NCBI GenBank assembly: GCA_035967975.1
Contig: JAWQFQ010000023.1
Location: 4,740-68,739, forward strand
Source: Scytonema sp035967975
GTDB lineage: Bacteria; Cyanobacteriota; Cyanobacteriia; Cyanobacteriales; Nostocaceae
Length of the DNA stretch: 64,000 nucleotides
Direction: 5' to 3'
The notes beneath the pieces were generated by a model. That model worked only from the letters and a program-made list of their open reading frames with translations. It did no database searches and had not been told where the DNA came from. Positions 49,399-57,752 of the stretch are shown one piece after another. Position 1 is the stretch's first letter, and every line of letters starts with the position of its first letter. A program made the translations under genes and the position numbers.

Positions 49399-51341
49399 TT
49401 TGTAATCGTCCCACTCAAAGGAGAACTTGCACTGGCGTAGTCTTTCAAGGGCATTCTACCAGCGAGGAAGGCTAGACGACCGGCGATCGCAGCTAGACTC
49501 ATAGCACGTGCCATTGCTGGTGGATTATTTGATAGGGCGATCGCACTATTAATTAACAAAGCATCTGCTCCCATCTCCATCGCTTGCGCCGCTTCTGACG
49601 GAGTTCCAATCCCTGCATCTACCACAACAGGGACTTTAGCATTTTCAATGATAATTTGGATATTAGCAGCTGTTTTCAATCCCTGTCCCGAACCAATAGG
49701 GGCAGCTAAGGGCATCACTGTAGCACAGCCTACTTCTTCCAAACGTTTCGCCAACATTGGATCAGCATTAATGTATGGTAACACAGCAAAACCCTCTTTC
49801 ACAAGTTGTTCTGCAGCTTCTAGAGTCCCAATGGGATCTGGTAACAAATACTTAACATCAGGAATGACTTCTAGCTTGACAAAGTTATTATCTTCCTGTC
49901 CAAGCAATTTTGCCATTTCCCGCCCCAAACGTGCAACGCGAATCGCTTCTTCTGCTGTTGTACAGCCTGCAGTATTTGGCAACATCCAGATTTTCGTCCA
50001 ATCCAAAGCTTCTGCTAAACCTTCATGTCCGGGAGCATTGGTTTGTACCCGTCGCACAGCAACAGTCACAATTTGACATTTACTTGCAATAACGCTTTGC
50101 TGCATTTCCTCAATATTGCGATACTTACCCGTTCCCGTCATCAAGCGAGATTGGAAAGTTTTACCTGCAATTTTTAAAGGAGTATCTTCCAGAGTGCTAA
50201 TTGCTGATGGCTGATTGCTAATTGCTGATGGCTGATTGCTGAGTGTAAGCATTTGGGGGGTAGATGGCTGAGTGTGGAAACGGGAATAATGAAAATGAGA
50301 AATGAGAGGATCGGATTTTTGTTCTAAAACCAATTCAGCAATCAAAGTTGCTGTGATGGGTGTCAGCAGAATACCATTCCGATAATGACCAACCGCAAAA
50401 GTCAAGTTTTGACAGGGGCTAGTACCAAGAATAGGTAATTCATCTGGGGTTGCGGGGCGAAATCCCCACCATAATTCTTCAAGAGGATAATTCTGTAATT
50501 GGGGATATAAACGGATAGCTTTCTGTAGTAAGTTTTGAATTCCTGCGGGTGTGTTATGGGGAGTAAAGCCAACATTTTCACTGGTTGCACCAATAATGAT
50601 TCGGCGATCGCGCCTGGGTACGATGTAGACATCGTCTCCATACAAAACTCGTGTCAGTGCTAATTCTGTTACATAGTCTGGGACTCGTATACTGAGCATT
50701 TGCCCTTTACGTGGACGTACGGGTAACGGAAACAAAGAATTTGTCCAAGCACCTGTAGCTAACACATAGTGTTCAGCACGGAGAACTCCAGCATTAGTTT
50801 GTACGCCGGTCACTAGGCGCTGCTGTTGTTGAATTCCTTCCACCGTAATCCCTTCTTTCAGTTCAACCCCAAGGGACTTGACAGCTGTTATGAGTGCTTG
50901 TCCCAAAGCACGATTGTTTACTTGTCCGTCTTCAGGATACCACCAACCACCAATTACCTCTTCTCCTAGTCCCGACTGATATTGATGAATTGTTTCTTTA
51001 TCTAGCCAATCGCAAGGAGAGGAAGGAGGGAAATCTCTGCTGCTTTTGTCATAGATTGGTGCTAAAATACCGCAAGACCAGTAACCAGTGTTAATACTGG
51101 TGAATTCTTCAAGTTTTCGTGTCCAGTCAGGGTATAAGTATAAAGAACGCTGGCACAATTCCAACATGGCTTCATGCGAAATTCTTTCAGCCGTAGGTGC
51201 TAGCATCCCAGCGGCGGCGTGGGAAGCGGCGGAGTGAAAGTCGCGATTAACTACTGTCACCTGAGAACCTCGTAATTTCAACTCTAAGGCGATCGCCAAC
51301 CCTATAACACCGCCACCAATAATTAAAACATCACTAGTCAT
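49395..51341 (-). CDS. thiO-thiG: Bifunctional glycine oxidase ThiO / thiazole synthase ThiG
   Basis: This encodes 648 residues, a fusion known in cyanobacteria. Residues 1-~365 are ThiO (FAD site VLIIGGGVIGLAIALELKLR), which oxidises glycine to dehydroglycine. Residues ~388-648 are ThiG, which builds the thiazole ring of thiamin: LMTGTGKYRNIEEM, LPNTAGCTTAEEAIRVARLG, VKLEVIPDVKYLLPDP, VVVDAGIGTPSEAAQAMEMG and ADALLINSAIALS. The linker (residues ~367-382) is a repeated QPSAISN unit encoded by an in-frame STRR (50197-50241). No TPP riboswitch motif is seen upstream. The other thi genes are not in this window. Confidence 0.95.
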   Translation of the reverse strand: MTSDVLIIGGGVIGLAIALELKLRGSQVTVVNRDFHSAASHAAAGMLAPTAERISHEAMLELCQRSLYLYPDWTRKLEEFTSINTGYWSCGILAPIYDKSSRDFPPSSPCDWLDKETIHQYQSGLGEEVIGGWWYPEDGQVNNRALGQALITAVKSLGVELKEGITVEGIQQQQRLVTGVQTNAGVLRAEHYVLATGAWTNSLFPLPVRPRKGQMLSIRVPDYVTELALTRVLYGDDVYIVPRRDRRIIIGATSENVGFTPHNTPAGIQNLLQKAIRLYPQLQNYPLEELWWGFRPATPDELPILGTSPCQNLTFAVGHYRNGILLTPITATLIAELVLEQKSDPLISHFHYSRFHTQPSTPQMLTLSNQPSAISNQPSAISTLEDTPLKIAGKTFQSRLMTGTGKYRNIEEMQQSVIASKCQIVTVAVRRVQTNAPGHEGLAEALDWTKIWMLPNTAGCTTAEEAIRVARLGREMAKLLGQEDNNFVKLEVIPDVKYLLPDPIGTLEAAEQLVKEGFAVLPYINADPMLAKRLEEVGCATVMPLAAPIGSGQGLKTAANIQIIIENAKVPVVVDAGIGTPSEAAQAMEMGADALLINSAIALSNNPPAMARAMSLAAIAGRLAFLAGRMPLKDYASASSPLSGTITN

Positions 51342-51649
51342 CAGTTATTTTGTCATGAATTATTTGTAAAGGCGTACCGTAGCACGCCTTTACAATAGTC
51401 AATATCATCAGACCAACCGTCAACAGTCGCTAGCCAGAAAAAACTGGAGTTCAGACTATAGATTGTAGACTATTGGTGTTAGATTCATGACTCATAACCG
51501 ATAACCTACAACTCGCAACCTATTATACTTTGAGCGTTCAGCTTTCAGCTTTCAGCTAAGAACTTATAGCTAATGGATTTTAGCCAACTCACTCATCTCA
51601 ATTTGTTCCCATGCAGAGTATATATCGATACAACTATTAATGACTTGCA
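51342..51649. other. Intergenic region upstream of thiO-thiG
   Basis: There is no gene and no recognisable TPP riboswitch. It holds a perfect hairpin TGTAAAGGCGT...ACGCCTTTACA (51365-51394) and TTTCAGC heptamers at about 51541-51560. Confidence 0.5.
51365..51394. repeat. Perfect 11-bp stem hairpin
   Basis: TGTAAAGGCGT pairs with ACGCCTTTACA over an eight-base loop, in the leader region of thiO-thiG. It resembles REP-type palindromes; it could also attenuate the leader. Confidence 0.6.
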
Positions 51650-51988
51650 CTACCACAAGGCTCTAATGGGTTCATTATTCTGAGGAGTGTCAGTGGTTGA
51701 CTGATTGTTGTCTGTGGTTGTGTTTATATCTTCTTGGGTTTGGTCGTTACTTGTGTTGCTATCTTGGTTGACCTGAGCAACGCTATCTTTTTTCTGCGTA
51801 ACAGGTGTATTTCCTGTGTTACTGTTATCTACGTTAATGTTAGCGGGCAATACTTTTGATGCTCTATTTCTAGGTTCTTGATTTTGAGCACTATTTTGTC
51901 CGCCCATAGGAAAGCTGATACCCAGTAATGTACCAAGCAAAATCGCTAAGCCTCCAGCCATGAGGATAAGTGGTGTCCATCTACCCAT
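51650..51988 (-). CDS. Membrane-anchored protein with disordered tail
   Basis: This encodes 112 residues: one N-terminal helix (TPLILMAGGLAILLGTLLGI, about 5-24), then a low-complexity Asn/Gln/Thr/Asp-rich tail (VDNSNTGNTPVTQKK, TTTDNNQSTTDTPQNN). The tail probably faces the periplasm. The function is unknown. It is 15 bases downstream of the 2Fe-2S gene on the same strand, so the two are probably co-transcribed. Confidence 0.65.
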   Translation of the reverse strand: MGRWTPLILMAGGLAILLGTLLGISFPMGGQNSAQNQEPRNRASKVLPANINVDNSNTGNTPVTQKKDSVAQVNQDSNTSNDQTQEDINTTTDNNQSTTDTPQNNEPIRALW

Positions 51989-52003
51989 ATTTTTTTCTCC
52001 GTT

Positions 52004-52342
52004 TTAACCTTCTGGTGTCCAAACTACTTGAGAACCGTGTCCCCAAAAACCATCAAATTTCGTCACTCTCACATCCCCTAAAACCTTGGTTTGACACGCT
52101 AAACGCAGGTTCTTTGTGGGAGAATGGGGAGGTAGCGTACGCCGCGTTTTATCGCGCCAATTTACCTGTGACACTTCACCTTCCACAAGGACGGCGCAGG
52201 TTCCACAAGTGCCAATTCCCCGACAGTTTATTACCTTAGCACCGCTATTGTAGAGGTCAATACCATTTTGCAGCAATATTCGCCGCAGATTGTCTCCGCG
52301 ATGGCACTCAATTGACTTCCCTTGTGCTTGTACTTCAGGCAT
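52004..52342 (-). CDS. 2Fe-2S ferredoxin-like protein
   Basis: This encodes 112 residues. Four cysteines suited to a plant-type [2Fe-2S] cluster are C40, C46, C49 and C83 (NCRGIGTCGTCAVLVEG and LRLACQT). The spacing CX5CX2CX33C differs slightly from photosynthetic ferredoxin (CX4CX2CX29C), so it belongs to a divergent branch, not PetF. It should carry single electrons in the cytoplasm or stroma side. The partner is unknown. A membrane-anchored disordered protein follows 15 bases downstream. Confidence 0.88.
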   Translation of the reverse strand: MPEVQAQGKSIECHRGDNLRRILLQNGIDLYNSGAKVINCRGIGTCGTCAVLVEGEVSQVNWRDKTRRTLPPHSPTKNLRLACQTKVLGDVRVTKFDGFWGHGSQVVWTPEG

Positions 52343-52617
52343 CTGTATTTTCTATGTCGGCTTTTGCTTCTATTGTAACAACTTATTTCTGATGTAGAAA
52401 ATAGCAAAAGTAGTATATAATGAATGACTTAAGAAAATAAGAAAATTTCATAGTAAATAGATGTGGATTTGATAAACCTTCATCGGTAACTCTTGAGAGA
52501 CTTAACAATCGGTAGCAAGGTCGTAACCTCAAGATTTGTAAACAGTTGTTACCAGTAACTGAAAAACTGATACCTGATAACTGATAACTGTTTTATTAGT
52601 CTCGTTTTCTCTATCAT

Positions 52618-54234
52618 ATGAGTGCAAATAACTCAACGCGACTTTGGATATATGACACTACGCTTCGAGATGGTACTCAGCGCGAAGGATTATCGGTTTC
52701 TACAGAAGATAAGTTACGCATTGCTCGCAGGCTAGATAGACTAGGAGTTCCTTTTATTGAAGGTGGTTGGCCCGGAGCAAATCCCAAGGATGTACAATTT
52801 TTCTGGCATCTCCAAGAAGAACCACTTCAGCAAGCGGAGATTGTTGCCTTTTGCTTTACCCGCCGTCCCCATAAATCAGCAGTTGAAGACCCTATGCTGC
52901 AAGCAATTCTAGCGGCTGGGACTCGCTGGGTGACAATTGTGGGTAAATCTTGGGATTTTCATGTGACAGAAGGGTTGCACACAACTCTAGAAGAAAACTT
53001 GGCGATGATTCAAGATACAATTGAGTATCTTCGCAGCCAGGGGCGTCATGTGATTTATGATGCAGAGCACTGGTTTGATGGTTATAAGCACAATCCAAAA
53101 TATGCTCTGGAAACAATAAAAATAGCGATCGCCTCAGGTGCTGAATGGATAGTACTTTGTGATACCAACGGGGGTACACTACCCCATGAAATTACTCAAG
53201 TTGTCACAGAAGTGAGAGAGGTTTTGCCGCCCAGGACACAGCTAGGTATTCACACTCATAACGATTCAGACACAGCCGTTGCTAACGCCCTCGCTAGTGT
53301 GATGGCTGGCGTCAGAATGGTACAAGGTACAATGAATGGCTATGGCGAACGTTGCGGTAACGCCAATCTCTGTTCGCTGATCCCCAATTTACAGTTAAAA
53401 TTGGGGTACAAATGTATTGAAGATAATCAGCTATCTCAACTTACACAAATCAGCCGCTTTGTCAGTGAAGTCGTCAATCTTGCACCTGATGACCATGCAC
53501 CCTTTGTCGGGCGATCGGCTTTTGCTCACAAAGGCGGGCTTCACGTCTCGGCTGTACAACGCAATCCCCTGACATACGAACACGTTCAACCGGAACAAAT
53601 TGGTAACTCTCGCCGCATTGTCATATCCGAACAATCGGGAGTCAGTAACGTCTTAGCAAAAGCCCGTTCCTTTGGGATTGAACTTGATAAACATAACCCA
53701 ACCACGGGTCAAATTCTGCAACACCTCAAAGATTTGGAAAATGAAGGTTATCAATTTGAAGCGGCGGAAGCGAGTTTTGAATTATTAATGCGCGAAGCTT
53801 TGGGAAATCGCCAAAATTTCTTTGAAATCAAAGGCTTCCAAGTTCACTGTGACTTAGTTCAAGGTGAAAAAATAACCAGCGCCCTTGCTACAGTAAAAGT
53901 CGCTGTGAACGGAAAAGATATTCTAGAAGCAGCGGAAGGAAATGGACCCGTTGCAGCATTGGATGCAGCTTTACGCAAAGCACTGACTAATTTCTATCCG
54001 AACATTGCTGAATTTGAATTGACAGACTACAAAGTCCGGATTCTCAATGGACATACAGGTACTGCTGCCAAAACAAGAGTTTTGGTAGAGTCGGGAAACG
54101 GTCATCAACGTTGGACAACCGTAGGAGTTTCAACCAACATTTTGGAGGCTTCCTATCAAGCAGTTGTGGAAGGTTTGGAATACGGTTTATTGTTGCACTC
54201 TCAAGCTGAGGTGGCTTTGGCTGGTTCGAGTTGA
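52618..54234 (+). CDS. cimA: (R)-citramalate synthase
   Basis: This encodes 538 residues of the LeuA/CimA family. CimA condenses pyruvate with acetyl-CoA to give citramalate, the threonine-independent entry to isoleucine. The catalytic TIM barrel begins with IYDTTLRDGTQREGLSVS and has the metal ligands in GIHTHNDSDTAVANALAS and VQGTMNGYGERCGNANLCSL. The C-terminal ~130 residues form a LeuA-type regulatory domain (ALDAALRKALTNFYPNIAEF and VEGLEYGLLL). The 538-residue length and GGWPGANPKD favour CimA over isopropylmalate synthase. An R1 element starts three bases behind the stop. Confidence 0.93.
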   Translation: MSANNSTRLWIYDTTLRDGTQREGLSVSTEDKLRIARRLDRLGVPFIEGGWPGANPKDVQFFWHLQEEPLQQAEIVAFCFTRRPHKSAVEDPMLQAILAAGTRWVTIVGKSWDFHVTEGLHTTLEENLAMIQDTIEYLRSQGRHVIYDAEHWFDGYKHNPKYALETIKIAIASGAEWIVLCDTNGGTLPHEITQVVTEVREVLPPRTQLGIHTHNDSDTAVANALASVMAGVRMVQGTMNGYGERCGNANLCSLIPNLQLKLGYKCIEDNQLSQLTQISRFVSEVVNLAPDDHAPFVGRSAFAHKGGLHVSAVQRNPLTYEHVQPEQIGNSRRIVISEQSGVSNVLAKARSFGIELDKHNPTTGQILQHLKDLENEGYQFEAAEASFELLMREALGNRQNFFEIKGFQVHCDLVQGEKITSALATVKVAVNGKDILEAAEGNGPVAALDAALRKALTNFYPNIAEFELTDYKVRILNGHTGTAAKTRVLVESGNGHQRWTTVGVSTNILEASYQAVVEGLEYGLLLHSQAEVALAGSS

Positions 54235-54578
54235 TTCAATACTATTCGGTTAACAATAGTTGAGTTACCAGCAACTTCCCAGAAACCGGGTTTCTTGAAG
54301 AAACCCGGTTTCTAATTCTTTTTCGCCTAGCCTTTGAATGGTAACTTTATTCCCGCGCCTACTCTACACTTTTATTCGCTGGCTAAGAAAAATATTTGGA
54401 AGAGTGCTCAAGTCTGTTTGAGTGAATACATTTTATAATATTGATATATTTCACTATGCTGTTTTTTCCAGTGTGTTTAAAGGGTAGTGTTACCAATTTT
54501 ACCCAAATTTTGAAGCTAATAGCTATTAGCTGTCAGCTGTTGGCTCAAAGATATACAAAATAAATGGAAAGCTAATGC
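54235..54578. other. Intergenic region between cimA and the MCP-like gene
   Basis: It contains the R1 element and, from about 54518, AGCTATTAGCTGTCAGC-type tandem units. AT-rich DNA before 54579 probably holds the promoter. No gene. Confidence 0.5.
54281..54313 (+). terminator. R1 hairpin core behind cimA
   Basis: A perfect 33-base core in the reverse phase (AGAAACCGGGTTTCTTGAAG, then AAACCCGGTTTCT), 47 bases past the cimA stop, followed by TAATTCTTTTTC, which is somewhat T-rich. The left element end CAATACTATTCGGTTAAC begins at 54237. Terminator function is inferred. Confidence 0.55.
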
Positions 54579-56960
54579 ATGACTCTAACTCCCTCTCCTT
54601 CGCCCCATTCCAGTAACCGCAAGCCATCGAAGCTTTCTGGGCAAAAACAGCAGTGGAGTTTCACAACCAAGGTGATGGCTTTGGCAGTTTCTGTAAGTAT
54701 GCTACCAGTATTATTACTGGGTACAGGTGCTTATTTGGGTGGTCAGTTAATCTACCGACAGACGCTCCAGGTCCAAGGGAGACGACAAGCATCATCTACC
54801 CTACAAACGCCACTGACATCTCTACTCATTGCGACTGGAGTTACAGCAGTATTAGCCGGTGCAAGTGCTGTGTTCTTGGCAAATCGTGCTGTTTATCGAG
54901 TTATCAAGGCTTCCAAAACTTCTACCAAGGTGGTCAATAGATTGTTGCGTGAAGAAAGTGATACTCATCCGACAGATGCTCATAAAGATGAACTGGTTGC
55001 TTTAGAGACAAATCTCAAGTTGATAGAACAGCAACTACCGGATATCTTATGGAGGCAAGAAGCAGCAGCGGAGCGTTCTCAGTTATTGATGAATATTAGT
55101 CACCACATTTGGGGAGCACGTTCGGAAGAAGAGGTTTTAAGAACTGCTGTGGAGGAAGTTCGTCAAGCTTTTAAAACAGACCGCGTGATTGTGTTCCGCT
55201 TTGACAGAAACTGGGATGGATCTGTGGTAGAAGAATCAGTGGCACCTGGTTGGCCCAAAGCTTTATGGTCTACAGTCCACGATCCCTGTTTTGCAGAAGA
55301 ATATATAGAAAAATATCGCCAAGGTCGCGTTCATGCGATTGACAATATTTATGAAGCTGATACGACTGAATGTCATATTGCTCTACTGGAGCGATTTGCG
55401 GTCAAGGCGAATTTGGTCGCTCCTATTATTCGTGAAAACCAGCTCTATGGTTTACTGATTGCTCATCAGTGTTCTAGTCCTCGTGTTTGGCAAAATTCTG
55501 AGAAAACTTTATTAGCTCAATTGGCTGCTCAGGTTAGTTTTGCTCTTGACCATGCGAAATTGTTAGAGCAAGTAGACGCAAAAGCCTCTCAACTCCAGCT
55601 ATTTATCGATATTACCCGTCGTATTCGAGCGTCGCTCATTGAAGAAGATATTTTAAAAACGACTGTTGAAGAAATCCGCAAAGCAATAAGAACGGATCGC
55701 GTTATCGTTTTTGGCTTTGATGCTAATTGGTATGGAATTGTCTTGGCAGAATCAGTAGTTCCAGGTTTTCCGAAAGCGTTGCGAGCAGAGATCGAAGACC
55801 CCTGTTTTGTCAATGGTTATGTAGACCAGTATCAAGCAGGTCGTGTTCGGGCGATCGCTAATATTTATGAAGCAGATTTAACCGATTGTCACATTAACCA
55901 ACTCGAACGCTTTGCTGTTCAAGCCAATTTGGTGGCTCCTATCCTCAAAGATGACAAACTATTCGGTTTATTAATTGCCCATCAATGCTCCAAAACCCGA
56001 AACTGGGAACAGGAGGAAATTGATTTGTTCGCTCAGTTAGCTATGCAAGTTGGATTTGCGCTAGACCACGCTCGACTCCTGAATAAGTTAGAGCAAGCGT
56101 ACCAAGTGTCTGAAACTGCATCTCAAGAGCAATATCAGCAAAAAGAAGCTCTTCAGCGTCAAGTGTTAGCACTGCTGAAACAACATCAAAAATCTGTCCA
56201 AATTCTGACACAGGAGGCGTTAAGTCAAAGAGAGTCCGTTCAAGTGGCTTACGAGCGCATTCAAGCTGTGGCTGATTTGTCTCAAGGGATCAGTTCTGTC
56301 ATTGAACAAATGAAACTTTATAGGCATCAAGTTAATCAGGAAGTACAGGCTGCTTATGAAGCAATGGTTCGGGTTTTGGATAGTATAGTCACTATCCGAC
56401 AGGTCATAGTAGAAGCCCCCAAGAAGATTAATCCGTTGGAAGAGACATCCAAAAACCTAACTACAGCAATAATTCCAATGGGGAATGAGATTTCGCAACT
56501 CAATTTACAAGCAATGAATATAGCGCTAGAGGCGACCCGGAATGGGAATTCCGAACAACAGGTGAGTGCGATCGCCGGAAAAGTTGTCCTCTCGACTCGA
56601 CAGTTGAAAGAGAGCCTTGCAGAAACCGAACGCCTTATCAACAAAATTCAAGCAGAAACTCAGGACGTGATGGTAGCGATACGCGTCGGAACAGAACAGG
56701 TAACGACTGGAGCTCAACTCGTAGACATAACACGCGAAAAACTCAGTCAAATTGCTACTGTCAATACTCAAATGGACTCACTCATTGAGGAAATAACCCA
56801 AGTTGCAACCAAACAAATACAGTCTTCGGCAGCTGCAAATCAAGTTATTCTGGAAGTAGCGAGTGTTGTTAACTACGCTTCAGAAGAATTTACGGCAGTG
56901 GTGAAATCTTTCAACCAACTAGCAGCAATAGCTCAAGAATATCCGGATGACGCAGAGTGA
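54579..56960 (+). CDS. Tandem DXCF-GAF (cyanobacteriochrome-like) MCP-type sensor
   Basis: This encodes 793 residues. Two helices (about 31-55 and 75-97) anchor it. Two GAF domains follow (~165-325, ~340-500). Each has a DPCF motif and, 28 residues after its cysteine, a CH pair: C237/C265 with ECHIALLERFAVKANLVAPI, and C409/C437 with DCHINQLERFAVQANLVAPI. This is the two-cysteine layout of DXCF cyanobacteriochromes such as PixJ, which bind bilins and sense blue/green light. The C-terminus (~540-793) is a helical MCP-like signalling part whose hub (QLNLQAMNIALEATRNG) is degenerate. Phototaxis or light-driven signalling is inferred; CheA/CheW genes are not in this window. Confidence 0.85.
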   Translation: MTLTPSPSPHSSNRKPSKLSGQKQQWSFTTKVMALAVSVSMLPVLLLGTGAYLGGQLIYRQTLQVQGRRQASSTLQTPLTSLLIATGVTAVLAGASAVFLANRAVYRVIKASKTSTKVVNRLLREESDTHPTDAHKDELVALETNLKLIEQQLPDILWRQEAAAERSQLLMNISHHIWGARSEEEVLRTAVEEVRQAFKTDRVIVFRFDRNWDGSVVEESVAPGWPKALWSTVHDPCFAEEYIEKYRQGRVHAIDNIYEADTTECHIALLERFAVKANLVAPIIRENQLYGLLIAHQCSSPRVWQNSEKTLLAQLAAQVSFALDHAKLLEQVDAKASQLQLFIDITRRIRASLIEEDILKTTVEEIRKAIRTDRVIVFGFDANWYGIVLAESVVPGFPKALRAEIEDPCFVNGYVDQYQAGRVRAIANIYEADLTDCHINQLERFAVQANLVAPILKDDKLFGLLIAHQCSKTRNWEQEEIDLFAQLAMQVGFALDHARLLNKLEQAYQVSETASQEQYQQKEALQRQVLALLKQHQKSVQILTQEALSQRESVQVAYERIQAVADLSQGISSVIEQMKLYRHQVNQEVQAAYEAMVRVLDSIVTIRQVIVEAPKKINPLEETSKNLTTAIIPMGNEISQLNLQAMNIALEATRNGNSEQQVSAIAGKVVLSTRQLKESLAETERLINKIQAETQDVMVAIRVGTEQVTTGAQLVDITREKLSQIATVNTQMDSLIEEITQVATKQIQSSAAANQVILEVASVVNYASEEFTAVVKSFNQLAAIAQEYPDDAE

Positions 56961-57048
56961 AGAAATATAGGGTGTAGGGTGTAGGGTGTAGGGGTGTTGG
57001 CGGAGCCTTCCCGCAGGGTACGGTTGTTCGCCCGTATGTACAATGTAG

Positions 57049-57068
57049 GGGCGAACGGTTGTTCGCCC
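57049..57068. repeat. Perfect palindromic hairpin GGGCGAAC-GGTT-GTTCGCCC
   Basis: An 8-bp stem with a four-base loop; a related copy is at about 9743-9762 and a decayed one at about 33094-33115. Confidence 0.7.
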
Positions 57069-57289
57069 ATATGCAGATTGAAATGTAAATAAATTACAGC
57101 AGTTCTCGGTTGCGTGCAATACACTTTCGAGGGGAGCTAATTGCCCCTATATTGTCGTAAGAAGCGCGATCGCTAAAGTGCTCGCTCAAAGTATAATCAT
57201 GAGTCAAATTGCCAATCCCAGACAATCTCTTGAAACTCCCACACCATAAAGGTGATCGGCAATTTGAATAAAATTTCTTATGCGTTCAT

Positions 57290-57359
57290 TGTTAGTTGTT
57301 AGTTGTTAGTTGTTCTTTACGACTAACCACTATCCACTAACCACTATCTACTATCTACT
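57290..57359. repeat. Two opposed STRRs, (TTAGTTG)n then (CTAACCA/CTATCCA)n
   Basis: TTAGTTG units (57290-57315) are followed by roughly complementary CTAACCACTATCCA units up to 57359, next to the 76-residue gene's stop; together they could pair. Confidence 0.7.
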
Positions 57360-57362
57360 GTG

Positions 57363-57593
57363 TCACAAACTTTCCCAAGCTTGGGTAACGACTTTGCTTA
57401 ACCATCGCCTTTGGTTTGTATCAAGTAGACTATCATCGGCTAGCACTTGGGCGGTCAATTCTTCCAAAGATTGACCCCGATCGCGGACAATTTTAATAAC
57501 ACCAGCGATCGCAGCAGCAAGCATTTCTTCATCAATCGGCTTTTGCCGCAGTGCAAAGATTTCTTGTGGGTTGTCTGGGATGGGATAATTCAT
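57363..57593 (-). CDS. Small conserved helical protein, unknown
   Basis: This encodes 76 residues: MNYPIPDNPQEIFALRQKPI, then LAAAIAGVIKIVRDRGQSLE and TNQRRWLSKVVTQAWESL. It is soluble and helical with a HIP1 site in the gene. No named family is recognised. It is divergent from the CruA/CruP-like gene. Confidence 0.6.
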   Translation of the reverse strand: MNYPIPDNPQEIFALRQKPIDEEMLAAAIAGVIKIVRDRGQSLEELTAQVLADDSLLDTNQRRWLSKVVTQAWESL

Positions 57594-57752
57594 GGCGTGC
57601 CTTTACAAAACAACAAAATGAACAATAAATTTGAGAAACTCTTAAAATTTCTTTACTGAATCTTTAAGAAAGTGATAGGGCGGAGTCTACCGCAGTTTAT
57701 TCTTTTGTTAAATCTGCCTAAATGCATAAATTTATTGGAGATTTCAAAGAAA

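Larger units (their letters stand above)
56961..57362. other. Gene-free stretch rich in short repeats
   Basis: It holds a GGGTGTA STRR (56968-56997), two copies of the GAACGGTTGTTCGCCC-type hairpin (57019-57034 partial; GGGCGAACGGTTGTTCGCCC at 57049-57068), and TTAGTTG/CTATCCA heptamers (57290-57359). No coding evidence. Confidence 0.6.

Noticed and set aside
49648..50076. 142-residue frame antisense to thiG
   Set aside because: It is a shadow of the ThiG coding sequence; the ThiG motifs are unmistakable on the minus strand.
51342..51649. TPP riboswitch upstream of thiO-thiG
   Set aside because: The conserved CTGAGA and ACCTGATCTGG-type blocks are absent; only a simple hairpin and heptamers are present.
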